From Kiritimatiellia bacterium (GTDB lineage Bacteria > Verrucomicrobiota > Kiritimatiellia > RFP12 > UBA1067): a stretch of DNA of 43,035 nucleotides. The position numbers and the translations under genes were made by a program. Shown in pieces: positions 34,781-42,890 of the stretch. Each line of letters starts with the position of its first letter. Within the stretch, counting starts at the first letter, position 1. The stretch is taken from NCBI GenBank assembly GCA_017520845.1, contig JAFXEU010000095.1, forward strand, positions 1-43,035, read 5' to 3'. The notes under the pieces are model-generated. The model made no database searches and was not told the DNA's origin. It was given only the letters and a program-made list of their open reading frames with translations.

Positions 34781-35575
34781 TTAAACTATAACGCCGAAAT
34801 GCGTCGCCAGGGCGTCTTTGAGTTCTTTTTCCGTCCTTAAGTATCTCGTCTCGGATTTGCCTGCGGAAGAGATTGAAAGTTTCTCGGTCATCATTCCTGT
34901 TTCGGGATCCTGAACGGTCGCGATTGACTTGCGTCCGTCGGCAGAAGGCAGATGGACAAAGAGATTGTTCCTGAAAACCGAAGTAGGCTCGTTGCAGCAG
35001 AAATAATGGACGTACGTAAAGTCGATAGGGTCCTGAGGGGCCGAATCAAACGAATAAAACGCAATCCATTTACCGTCGGTCATGAATTCAACGACGGATT
35101 CGCCGCGATCGTTCCTGATTATACGATAATCGACACCCTCGCGGTTCTGAACCTTGTCGTAGACGAATTCAAGCGGAGTTAAGAATGTACGCTGTCCAAC
35201 CCCGACATCGGCGATAAATTCGCGCCCATCGACCTTAACTTTTAAAATGCGATGGCGACGCGCGGGGACCTTCAGAGCTTCATCTTTAAGCCATCTGCCG
35301 AAATATTCCTCCACCTCGTAACCGAGCTCTTTCAAAAGCCAACCAAAGAGGCCGTTCAGTTCAAAACAATAACCGCCACGGCGTCGGACTACGATCTTGT
35401 CGAAAAGAACGTCATAAGCGAGCGAAGACGGCGTGCAGGTCCAAACATCGTAATTCTCGTAAGGAACCGACATCATGTGCGCCTTCTGAAGTGAAGCGAG
35501 ATTGTCGGCTGAAACGCCTGTAATTCCCTCGGCTCCGATCCGCGCCAGATACTGAACTACTTTATCATTGATCAT
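34781..35575 (-). CDS. nat: Arylamine N-acetyltransferase
   Basis: A 264-residue NAT with the Cys-His-Asp triad: RRRGGYCFELNGLF (Cys70), ARRHRILKV (His108) and ADVGVG (Asp123). It transfers acetyl (or another acyl) from CoA to arylamines or hydrazines; in some bacteria NAT homologues work in secondary metabolite chemistry. No biosynthetic cluster is around. AAAGGAGAT is a strong SD. Length and triad spacing match bacterial NATs, though the His motif has RHR where TH is usual. It is probably a single-gene unit between oppF-like and dnaB. Confidence 0.92.
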   Translation of the reverse strand: MINDKVVQYLARIGAEGITGVSADNLASLQKAHMMSVPYENYDVWTCTPSSLAYDVLFDKIVVRRRGGYCFELNGLFGWLLKELGYEVEEYFGRWLKDEALKVPARRHRILKVKVDGREFIADVGVGQRTFLTPLEFVYDKVQNREGVDYRIIRNDRGESVVEFMTDGKWIAFYSFDSAPQDPIDFTYVHYFCCNEPTSVFRNNLFVHLPSADGRKSIATVQDPETGMMTEKLSISSAGKSETRYLRTEKELKDALATHFGVIV

Positions 35576-35617
35576 TTTGAAATCTCCTTTCGCTTTGCCG
35601 GACTGACGGCATTATGT

Positions 35618-36415
35618 CTAAAGGGGTTTACCGATTTTCGGAACGCTGGCCATCAGAAACTTCGTGTATTCCTCTTTGGGCCGGGAAAGAACCTGCGAAG
35701 CGGCGCCCTGCTCGACGATCTTCCCCTTATTCATCACGATGATGCGGTCGGCGACGTGCTGAACGACCCCGATGTCGTGGGTGATGAAGATAATGCTGAG
35801 AGAAAGTTTCTTTTTAAGTTCCGAAAGAAGATCGAGCACCTGGGCGCGGATCGTGAGATCGAGCGCCGAGACGGCCTCGTCGCAGATAAGGAGCTCGGGC
35901 TTAAGCGCAATCGCGCGGGCTATACAGAGTCTCTGGCGCTGACCGCCGGAAAACTCATGAGGATAGCGGTCCAAAATGTCCCCCGGAAGCCCCACCGAAT
36001 CAAGAAGTTCAACGGCCTTCTCGCGGCGCTCCTCTTTTTTGCAAAGACCGTGATAAACCATTCCCTCGGTGAGAATCTCCATTACCGTGTGACGCGGATT
36101 GAGCGCGGCCTGAGGATCCTGAAAAACGACCTGAACCTTACGTCGGTAGTCCAGGAGATCCGTACCTTTAAGCGTAAGAATATTTTTTCCGTCGAGATTG
36201 ATCGTTCCGCCGCAAGGCTTGTTGAGCATCAGAATCGCCCTGCTTGTCGTCGACTTGCCGCAACCGGACTCACCGACGACGCCGAGCGTTTCGCCGCGCC
36301 TTAGATCGAAGCTCACGCCGTCGACCGCTTTGATGTAATGGCTTACGAATCCGAACAATCCCTTGCGCACGGGAAAATAAACCTTCAAATCGCGAACTTC
36401 AAGAATATTGTCCAT
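35618..36415 (-). CDS. Oligopeptide ABC transporter ATP-binding protein (OppF/DppF-like)
   Basis: From ATG 36415, 265 residues: Walker A GESGCGKST (48-56), Q-loop FQDPQAALNPR, signature FSGGQRQRL, Walker B LLICDEAVSALD and the switch His in 'FITHDIG'. The 'NPR' after the Q-loop and the C-terminal PLxRPxxEYTKFL tail are typical of OppF/DppF/GsiA. No OppB, OppC or OppD lies beside it; a family 5 binding protein is 10 kb away at 24385 and could be its partner. The start follows AAAGG at the nadB end; a TTG at 36424 would overlap the nadB stop. Confidence 0.87.
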   Translation of the reverse strand: MDNILEVRDLKVYFPVRKGLFGFVSHYIKAVDGVSFDLRRGETLGVVGESGCGKSTTSRAILMLNKPCGGTINLDGKNILTLKGTDLLDYRRKVQVVFQDPQAALNPRHTVMEILTEGMVYHGLCKKEERREKAVELLDSVGLPGDILDRYPHEFSGGQRQRLCIARAIALKPELLICDEAVSALDLTIRAQVLDLLSELKKKLSLSIIFITHDIGVVQHVADRIIVMNKGKIVEQGAASQVLSRPKEEYTKFLMASVPKIGKPL

Positions 36416-36420
36416 TGTTA

Positions 36421-38013
36421 TCAACCTTTGAAACCATCCAGGACCGTCTGACGTATGTGTTTAGCCGTTTTCGGATAATCTAGAGTGAAATGAAGCCCCC
36501 TGCTCTCGCGGCGTTTGCGGGCGGAGCGGACGATAAGCTCGGCGCACACCGCAAGATTGCGCAGTTCAAGCGTGTCGGGAGTTACGAGGTAACGGAAATA
36601 GTAATCGCGTATTTCTTTCCTTAGTGTCTTAAGTCTGCGCGCGGCGCGGTCGAGACGCTTGTCGGTCCTTACGATGCCGACGTAATCCCACATAAGGCGG
36701 CGTATCTCGTCCCACATGTGAGCGACTAAAACGGCCTCGTCGGGAGGAACCGCGGCGCCCGTCTTCCACGCCGGAATTTTAGGCGCTTTACCGCGAGGAA
36801 AGGTCTCCGGTTTAGGCCCGATGCGCGCTGCGGTAAGTCTCGCGCAGACGAGCGCCTCCATCAGCGAATTGGATGCGAGACGATTGGCTCCGTGAAGCCC
36901 GGTGCAGGCGCACTCGCCGACGGCGGAAAGTCCGGGAATCGAAGTTTCGCCGTCGCACGTCGCTTTTATTCCGCCGCAGGCGTAATGGGCGGCGGGAACG
37001 ACGGGAATCAGATCTTTCGCCATATCGATGCCGAAACTGAGGCATTTCTCGTAAATGTTCGGAAAGCGCTGCATCAGATACTTGCGCCCTTTCTTACGGA
37101 TGTCGAGATACATGCAGTCATCGCCCGTGCGCTTCATTTCGGAATCGATGGATCTGGCGACGATATCGCGCGGAGCGAGCGATCCGCGAGGGTCGTACTT
37201 CGTCATAAACTCTCGCCCGTGACGATCGACAAGAACCGCACCTTCGCCGCGTACGGCTTCGGAAATGAGAAAACGTTTCGCCTGAGGATGGTAGAGGCAT
37301 GTCGGATGGAACTGGATAAACTCCATGTTTTCGATTTTCGCCCCGGCTCGCCACGCAAGCGCTACACCGTCACCGGTCGCGGAATCAGGGTTGCAGGTAT
37401 AAAGATAAACCTTACCGCATCCGCCCGTGGCGAGAACCGTATTGGGTGAGCGCACGGCATAAATCTCGCCTGTCGTCTTATCTAGAACGTATGCGCCGAC
37501 GCAACGGTTATCTCCCTTAAGACCGAGACGCTTCGTCATCACGAGATCGATGACTATCGTGTTCTCGCGAACGTCGACATCAGTCTTTTTCACGGAGCGG
37601 ATCATCGCGTTCTCACATTTTTCGCCCGTTATGTCGCCCGCATGGAAAATACGCCGGGCGCTGTGCCCGCCCTCTCGCGTCAAATCCCACGATCCGTCCT
37701 CTTTTTTTGCGAATTTCACGCCGCAATCCATGAGATCGCCGATCGCTTCGGGAGCGTTCTCGCAAATCGTATGAACAACCTTGGAGTTGCCGAGCCATGC
37801 TCCGGCTATCATCGTGTCTCGCGCGTGCTTATCGAAAGTGTCGTTCTCGTCCATCACGCAACAGATGCCGCCCTGGGCGAAATTCGTGTTGCAGTCTTTA
37901 AGACGGCCTTTAGAGACGACGACAACCTTGCCGTAGCTCGCCAGGTGCAGAGCACTCATAAGCCCGGCCATGCCGGTGCCGACAACAAAATAATCACAAT
38001 CTACCGTCTTCAT
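36421..38013 (-). CDS. nadB: L-aspartate oxidase NadB
   Basis: A 530-residue flavoprotein. FAD-binding VVGTGMAGLMSALHLA lies at the N-terminus, NTNFAQGGI and REGGHSARRI follow, and 'FIQFHPTCLYHP' and 'HGANRLASNSLMEALVCA' are family signatures; the C-terminal fumarate-reductase helical domain is present. It oxidises aspartate to iminoaspartate for NAD synthesis and can use fumarate anaerobically. nadA and nadC are not here. Its promoter is TGA-TAAAAT ten bases before the ATG. The downstream OppF-like gene starts six bases after its stop. Confidence 0.95.
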   Translation of the reverse strand: MKTVDCDYFVVGTGMAGLMSALHLASYGKVVVVSKGRLKDCNTNFAQGGICCVMDENDTFDKHARDTMIAGAWLGNSKVVHTICENAPEAIGDLMDCGVKFAKKEDGSWDLTREGGHSARRIFHAGDITGEKCENAMIRSVKKTDVDVRENTIVIDLVMTKRLGLKGDNRCVGAYVLDKTTGEIYAVRSPNTVLATGGCGKVYLYTCNPDSATGDGVALAWRAGAKIENMEFIQFHPTCLYHPQAKRFLISEAVRGEGAVLVDRHGREFMTKYDPRGSLAPRDIVARSIDSEMKRTGDDCMYLDIRKKGRKYLMQRFPNIYEKCLSFGIDMAKDLIPVVPAAHYACGGIKATCDGETSIPGLSAVGECACTGLHGANRLASNSLMEALVCARLTAARIGPKPETFPRGKAPKIPAWKTGAAVPPDEAVLVAHMWDEIRRLMWDYVGIVRTDKRLDRAARRLKTLRKEIRDYYFRYLVTPDTLELRNLAVCAELIVRSARKRRESRGLHFTLDYPKTAKHIRQTVLDGFKG

Positions 38014-38023
38014 AGTTTTCTAT

Positions 38024-38032
38024 ATTTTATCA
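38024..38032 (-). promoter_or_regulatory. nadB: nadB promoter, near-leaderless start
   Basis: TGA-TAAAAT on the minus strand, hexamer 38024-38029, ten bases before the nadB ATG at 38013. Leader of about four bases; no SD. Confidence 0.6.
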
Positions 38033-38077
38033 AAAAGACCGCCCTTAAACAAACTCGAACGCGGCAACAACTTTTGT

Positions 38078-39940
38078 CTAGACGATCGTCACGGCCCTGA
38101 CGTCTCCCCATGCGCACGGAAGCGCGAAAACGACAGAGTTAGCCTCGCGCTTTTTATCACCCGCCATAAGAGGCTTAAGATTCTCGAAACTCAGCCCTTC
38201 GGGAAGTTCCGTCGGAAGTCCGGCGGCCCTGAAGCGTTCGGCGAGCTCATCGGCCCAGCCTTCGGCGGCGAGATTCATCCGCTCCGCGAGGCGCGCCTCT
38301 TCAACGCACCCGATGGCGACGGCCTCGCCGTGGGATACGGCGTAATCTGTAGCTTTCTCGATAGCGTGCGCCACCGTGTGTCCCGCGTTCAACTTCATGC
38401 GCTCGCCGATCTTTTCGAGAGGATCCGCCTTAACGATACCGATTTTTACGGCGAGATTTCCGGCTATTTCATCGGCGGAGGGTGTGGCTGAATAATCTAC
38501 TTTTTTTCGTCCGCCTATTATCTCGTGCTTGATCATCTCGGCCTTGCCGTCTGCAATGCGGCGCGGAGGCAAAGTCTTTAAGAACGCTACATCGACGATC
38601 ACGCGGCGCGGCGGATGGAAAGCGCCAGCCATATTTTTTCCGCACTCGAGATCGCATGCCGTCTTTCCGCCGTATGAAGCGTCAACCATCGAAAGAAGCG
38701 TCGTCGGAACATTTACCCAGTCGATTCCGCGCATCCATGTCGCGGCTGCGAACCCTACGAGATCCCCTGTAACTCCGCCGCCGACTGCCGTAACCGTATC
38801 CTTTCGGCCTAAGCCCGCTTTGGCGAACGCGGCCCATATCTTAACGACGGTTTCTACGGTTTTATTTTCTTCACCCGAAGGAATCGTAAAAATCGCCTTC
38901 TCCGCAATTGCGGGATAAAGAGAAGCGACATTTGAATCGACAACAATGTTCTTAAACTCCGACGGGTCGAAAAGGCGGAATTCAACGGGAGAAGCCTCGC
39001 ATAAAATTTCGTCGTACGCGGCGAAAGCGGCGAGCGCTTCGATAACGGGACGCGCTCTCAACGCGATGCACGGATCGTGACGGCCGCGGACGGTCAGCTC
39101 CGCAGGCTCCATCTTTTCAAGGTCGACGCTTTTCTGTGACTTGTAGATGGACGGTGTCGGCTTTAACGCGACACGGAACACGAGAGGCATACCACTCGTC
39201 ATTCCGCCCAACACGCCGCCGTGACGGTTCGTCTCGGTTACGACTTTGCCGTCCTCGATTTTAAACGCATCGTTATTCTCGGAGCCCTTGAGCGAAGCGG
39301 CCTTAAATCCGTTGCCGAACTCTATCCCCTTAACGCCGGGAATCCCGAAAACCGCTTCGGCGATCGCCCCGTCGATACCGTCGAACATTGATCCTCCGAG
39401 ACCTACGGGAAGACCGGTGATTTCGCATTCGATTACGCCGCCCACGGAATCTCCTTCGGCTTTCGCCGCGAGAATGTCGCCCGTAAACAAAACCTTCGAA
39501 GATACGCTCACACCGCGTTCGGCGAGGGCCTGGAGCGCGAGCGCGCCCGCGATGCACATGGGCGCCGTCATACGGCCTGAATTCGATCCGCCTCCCGCGG
39601 GAATTTTTCCGTACTTGACCCAATTGGGATAATCGGCGTGGCCGGGACGAGGAATACTCTTTTCGTAATCGCCGCTTCTCGTATTGGTGTTTACGATCAC
39701 GGCCTCTATCGTCTCGCCCGTCGTAACGCCATCCTTTACGCCTGCAATAAACTGCGGTTCGTCCGGTTCGCGTCTCGGAGTTGAAAATTCATCACGCCCG
39801 GGAGCGCGTCGTTCCATAAATGCCTTAAGCGCGTCGAAATCAATTTTAAGCCCGGCGGGAAAACCCTCAAGGCGCATCCCGATCTTGGGTGCGTGAGACT
39901 CGCCGTAAACTTCAAATTTTAAAACCTTACCGATTTTCAT
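38078..39940 (-). CDS. aroC/aroB: Chorismate synthase-3-dehydroquinate synthase fusion (AroC-AroB)
   Basis: One 620-residue reading frame carries two shikimate enzymes. Residues 1 to about 315 are chorismate synthase: GESHAPKIG (13-21), RRAPGRDEFSTPRREPDE, NTNTRSGDY, RPGHADYP, and GRHDPCIALRARPVIEA (286-302), all family signatures of the FMN enzyme. Residues about 330-620 are a compact 3-dehydroquinate synthase: VTAVGGGVTGDLVGFAAATWMRG is split around 383-405, VPTTLLSMVDASYGGKTA (411-428), EMIKH (Glu468), LNAGHTVAHAIE (His521) and SHGEAVAIG (His537), which include the three zinc ligands. The AroB part lacks the usual first 40-50 residues. No internal stop or frameshift is seen. It overlaps tyrA by ATGA. 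Confidence 0.92.
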   Translation of the reverse strand: MKIGKVLKFEVYGESHAPKIGMRLEGFPAGLKIDFDALKAFMERRAPGRDEFSTPRREPDEPQFIAGVKDGVTTGETIEAVIVNTNTRSGDYEKSIPRPGHADYPNWVKYGKIPAGGGSNSGRMTAPMCIAGALALQALAERGVSVSSKVLFTGDILAAKAEGDSVGGVIECEITGLPVGLGGSMFDGIDGAIAEAVFGIPGVKGIEFGNGFKAASLKGSENNDAFKIEDGKVVTETNRHGGVLGGMTSGMPLVFRVALKPTPSIYKSQKSVDLEKMEPAELTVRGRHDPCIALRARPVIEALAAFAAYDEILCEASPVEFRLFDPSEFKNIVVDSNVASLYPAIAEKAIFTIPSGEENKTVETVVKIWAAFAKAGLGRKDTVTAVGGGVTGDLVGFAAATWMRGIDWVNVPTTLLSMVDASYGGKTACDLECGKNMAGAFHPPRRVIVDVAFLKTLPPRRIADGKAEMIKHEIIGGRKKVDYSATPSADEIAGNLAVKIGIVKADPLEKIGERMKLNAGHTVAHAIEKATDYAVSHGEAVAIGCVEEARLAERMNLAAEGWADELAERFRAAGLPTELPEGLSFENLKPLMAGDKKREANSVVFALPCAWGDVRAVTIV

Positions 39941-40740
39941 ATCGATTCTTTTTCCTCGTCGATTTTCTTTTTAGCCTCAACGCCCTCCTCAAGATCGGCG
40001 TGAAGAGTCGCCCTGTCGTCAGCGGCGAGCGCATCGCGGAATCTCGCAAGGCGGTTTATGTATCTGTCGAGAACGGGCAGAAGATGACTTTTGTTTTCGA
40101 AAAAAAGTTCCGTCCACGTATCCGGATCGGGCGCGCCCACGCGCACCATATCGCGAAAGCTTCCGGCGGAATACCCCGCGTGACGGGCGGAAAGAGTTTC
40201 GCGCACGTACGCCGATGAAATGAGATGGCAGAGCTGGCTCGTATATGCGATCATCTCGTCGTGATCGGCGGTGTCGGTGACGACGACTCTCGAAAAACCG
40301 AGAGTTTTTAGAAATTCAGACGTCGATTCAACAACAGCCTTACCGGTCGATTCAAACGGCGTTAAAATCATCGATGCGCCGTCGAAGAGATTCTCGCAGG
40401 AATTTCCGTAACCGAGTTTCTCTTTCCCGGCCATGGGATGAGCGCCGATAAAGGTCCACCCTTTCACATCGGCGAAATCTGCGAGCGCGCGGCAGACGGA
40501 ACCTTTCACGCCTGATATATCCATGACGACCGCTCCCTCGCGGAGCGTCGCCGACGCGGCGATCTCCCTTACCTTACCTTCGACCGCCGAAGGCGGAACG
40601 GCGAGAAAAATAAAATCAAAGCGGCTTAAATCGGGCAGCTCAGCGCGTCCCCTGAAAATCTCAGCGTTGTGCTTGGCACGAAGGGCCGCCTTTTCAAGCG
40701 ACCCTCCGATGAGACCTTTGCCAATGACGGCTATATTCAT
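39937..40740 (-). CDS. tyrA: Prephenate dehydrogenase TyrA
   Basis: A 267-residue NAD(P)-dependent dehydrogenase: dinucleotide motif GKGLIGGS (7-14) and the catalytic-His region FIGAHPMAGKEKLGYGN near 101-117. It lacks an ACT domain and a chorismate mutase domain, so feedback control is not obvious from its own sequence. Arogenate dehydrogenase is an alternative, since the specificity residue cannot be judged here. SD AAGGAG lies ten bases before the ATG. Its stop overlaps the start of the AroC-AroB fusion, whose product chorismate leads towards this enzyme's substrate. Confidence 0.93.
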   Translation of the reverse strand: MNIAVIGKGLIGGSLEKAALRAKHNAEIFRGRAELPDLSRFDFIFLAVPPSAVEGKVREIAASATLREGAVVMDISGVKGSVCRALADFADVKGWTFIGAHPMAGKEKLGYGNSCENLFDGASMILTPFESTGKAVVESTSEFLKTLGFSRVVVTDTADHDEMIAYTSQLCHLISSAYVRETLSARHAGYSAGSFRDMVRVGAPDPDTWTELFFENKSHLLPVLDRYINRLARFRDALAADDRATLHADLEEGVEAKKKIDEEKESI

Positions 40741-40768
40741 CAGCTGAAAACTCCTTGAAAAACGTCAA

Positions 40769-41014
40769 TCACATCTTCCGGCTAGTCACTTCAATGACAT
40801 TAACCTGATTTCGTAACTGGCAGATGATCTGGTCGATAACCTTATCGGTTCCGAGAATGTCGATCTTCATTCTCGAAACGGTTCCGTCCTCGGTCGGGCC
40901 GACGTTCAAAGTCTGTATGTTGTAGCCGCGACCGGAAATAAGCCCGACGATGCGGGCGAGAACGCCGGGACGGTTCTCGACGTAGCAGTTAAGTCTATGT
41001 ATCTTTTCGCTCAT
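40769..41014 (-). CDS. ilvN: Acetolactate synthase regulatory subunit (single ACT domain)
   Basis: An 81-residue protein with one ACT domain: LNCYVENRPGVLARIVGLIS, then GYNIQTLNVGPTEDGTVSRMKID. It fits IlvN (short type, 96 residues in E. coli) rather than IlvH (about 160), since no second domain follows. It binds valine and tunes IlvB. GGGAGGT is a strong SD. It starts 21 bases after ilvB. Confidence 0.93.
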   Translation of the reverse strand: MSEKIHRLNCYVENRPGVLARIVGLISGRGYNIQTLNVGPTEDGTVSRMKIDILGTDKVIDQIICQLRNQVNVIEVTSRKM

Positions 41015-41035
41015 TTTAAAGACCTCCCGGAAAAA

Positions 41036-42769
41036 TCAGTCAAAGACCATGTCGCTTACGGGTTTGCCGGCGGGAATCATCGGATAGACGTTCGCGCGCG
41101 GCTCGACGATAACCTCGACGAGGGTCGTCGCGTCAGACTTTACGGCCTTCGCGATGACGGAATCAAGCTTCGCAGGATCGATTACGCGGTACGCCTTCGC
41201 GCCGTGCGCCTCTGCGAGTTTAACGATATCGGGGAGATAATCGTACTTAAGATCGCCCTCGAGATTTTCATTCTTGGGTCTGTCCTTAACCGTAAGAATG
41301 GAGCCGGCATAATTCTTCTTGTAGAAAAGTTCCTGCCACTGGCGGACCATTCCGAGACAGCCGTTGTTGATGACTACGAAGGTTATCGGGAGCTTGTGCT
41401 CAACGGCGACCACGATCTCCTCGAACGTCATCTGGGCGCCGCCGTCGCCGCAGATGGCGACGGTTTTATGGTCGGGACGCGCGAACGCCGCGCCGATAGC
41501 GGCAGGAATTCCAAATCCCATGGTGCCCATACCGCCGGACGAAAGGAAGTGACGCGGAAGATTGTGACGGAAATACTGCGCCGCCCACATCTGATTCTGG
41601 CCGACGTCGGTAACGACCACAGCGCGGCCCTTCGACGCCTTGTCGACGGCCTCGATTACGCTCTGGGGCATGATAACGCCCTTGTGCATAGGCTTATAGG
41701 AGACGGGATGGCTCTTCTTCCAGCCTTCGATCGTCTTAAGCCACTCGGTATGCTTGGCCTGTCTGATGCGCGAGCCTACGGTCGTAAGAACGTCTTTAAC
41801 GTCGGCGACGATTCCGAGATCGACCTCGACGTTCTTTCCGATCGATGCCGGATCGCAGTCGATATGGACGATTTTCGCCTTTGGAGCGTACTTCGAAATC
41901 TTACCGGTGACGCGGTCGGAGAATCTGACGCCGAGCGCGATTAAAAGATCGGCCTCGTTGATCGCCCAGTTCGCCGCCGGAGCGCCGTGCATGCCCGCGA
42001 GCCTGAGAGCCAAGGGGTCACGCTCGTCGAACGCGCCGAGGCCCATAAGCGTCGTCGCCACGGGAATCTCGGCCTTATGGGCGAGAATCGAGACGTCCTT
42101 CGCGGCTCCGGAGGCGATAACGCCGCCGCCCGCGTAGATCACGGGACGCTTGGACTCGTTGATTAGCTTCGCGAGTCTGTTGAGCTGGCTCGTCGTCGCG
42201 GCGGACTCGGGGTGATACGCGCGAAGCGAAACGCGCTCGGGATATTGGGCCGACGTGAGTGCCTGCTGACAGTTCTTCGGAATATCGATGACGACGGGGC
42301 CGGGCTTGCCGTGGGTCGCGATGTAAAACGCCTGCGCGATGATCTCGGGAATCTCGTCGGCGGAATGGACGAGGAAATTATGCTTCGAAACGGCGCGGGT
42401 GATGCCGGTCGTGTCGGCCTCCTGAAAAGCGTCGGTGCCGATGAGAGAAAGCGAAACCTGGCCCGTGATGAGAACGAGCGGGATGCCGTCGATATTGGCG
42501 GTCGCAAGACCTGTGATCGTATTCGTCGCGCCTGGGCCGGAAGTTACGAGACATACGCCGGGCTTACCCGTCGAACGGGCGTAGCCGTCGGCCATGTGGA
42601 TGGAGCCCTGCTCATGGCGGCCGAGCACAAACGGAAACTTGGCGTCCGTCAGACAGTTGAAAATATCAAGAACAGCTCCCCCCGGATAACCGAAGAGAAC
42701 ATCAACACCGGCCTTTTCGAGCGACTCCACCAAAGCGCGCGCGCCGGTACGCATTTCATTTTTCTTCAT
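41036..42769 (-). CDS. ilvB: Acetolactate synthase large subunit
   Basis: From ATG 42769, 577 residues: a thiamine-diphosphate enzyme with FGYPGGAVLDIF and the catalytic Glu in GRHEQGSIHMADGYAR, a central domain with 'LIALGVRFSDRVTGK', and the C-terminal ThDP-binding GDGGAQMTFEEIVVAVEH-to-VINNGCLGMVRQ segment. It joins two pyruvates, or pyruvate and 2-oxobutyrate, in branched-chain amino acid synthesis. An upstream in-frame ATG at 42841 lies before the promoter and inside repeat-like sequence, so I reject it. The chosen ATG is eight bases from the -10 box, without SD. Confidence 0.96.
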   Translation of the reverse strand: MKKNEMRTGARALVESLEKAGVDVLFGYPGGAVLDIFNCLTDAKFPFVLGRHEQGSIHMADGYARSTGKPGVCLVTSGPGATNTITGLATANIDGIPLVLITGQVSLSLIGTDAFQEADTTGITRAVSKHNFLVHSADEIPEIIAQAFYIATHGKPGPVVIDIPKNCQQALTSAQYPERVSLRAYHPESAATTSQLNRLAKLINESKRPVIYAGGGVIASGAAKDVSILAHKAEIPVATTLMGLGAFDERDPLALRLAGMHGAPAANWAINEADLLIALGVRFSDRVTGKISKYAPKAKIVHIDCDPASIGKNVEVDLGIVADVKDVLTTVGSRIRQAKHTEWLKTIEGWKKSHPVSYKPMHKGVIMPQSVIEAVDKASKGRAVVVTDVGQNQMWAAQYFRHNLPRHFLSSGGMGTMGFGIPAAIGAAFARPDHKTVAICGDGGAQMTFEEIVVAVEHKLPITFVVINNGCLGMVRQWQELFYKKNYAGSILTVKDRPKNENLEGDLKYDYLPDIVKLAEAHGAKAYRVIDPAKLDSVIAKAVKSDATTLVEVIVEPRANVYPMIPAGKPVSDMVFD

Positions 42770-42777
42770 ATTCGTAT

Positions 42778-42806
42778 AGTATACCAAATCTGACAGACCG
42801 ATACAA
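42778..42806 (-). promoter_or_regulatory. ilvB: ilvB operon promoter, leaderless start
   Basis: On the minus strand: -35 TTGTAT (42801-42806), 17-base spacer ending TGG, -10 TATACT (42778-42783), eight bases before the ATG at 42769. It would drive ilvB-ilvN-tyrA-aroCB. There is no room for a leader-peptide attenuator. Confidence 0.78.
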
Positions 42807-42834
42807 ACCGGCGAATCCTTCATCAGTACACTAG

Positions 42835-42865
42835 GTTGCATTTAACCTGCCCATAGTTGCATTTA
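42835..42865. repeat. Direct repeats GTTGCATTTA, possible insertion-element remnant
   Basis: GTTGCATTTA occurs at 42835-42844 and 42856-42865, a 21-base period, in the 100-base stretch between the ilvB promoter and the right terminal repeat. Closely spaced short direct repeats are found at the ends of some IS families such as IS21, but no transposase is present and I cannot assign a family. Bases 42807-42890 hold no gene. Confidence 0.3.
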
Positions 42866-42890
42866 CTTTGTCCGGCGACCTACTTTATCC

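Noticed and set aside
42770..42834. Leader-peptide attenuator or T-box before ilvB
   Set aside because: The -10 box is eight bases from the ATG, leaving no room for a leader.
42770..42841. ilvB start at 42841
   Set aside because: It would include the promoter and repeat-like DNA; the family N-terminus fits ATG 42769.
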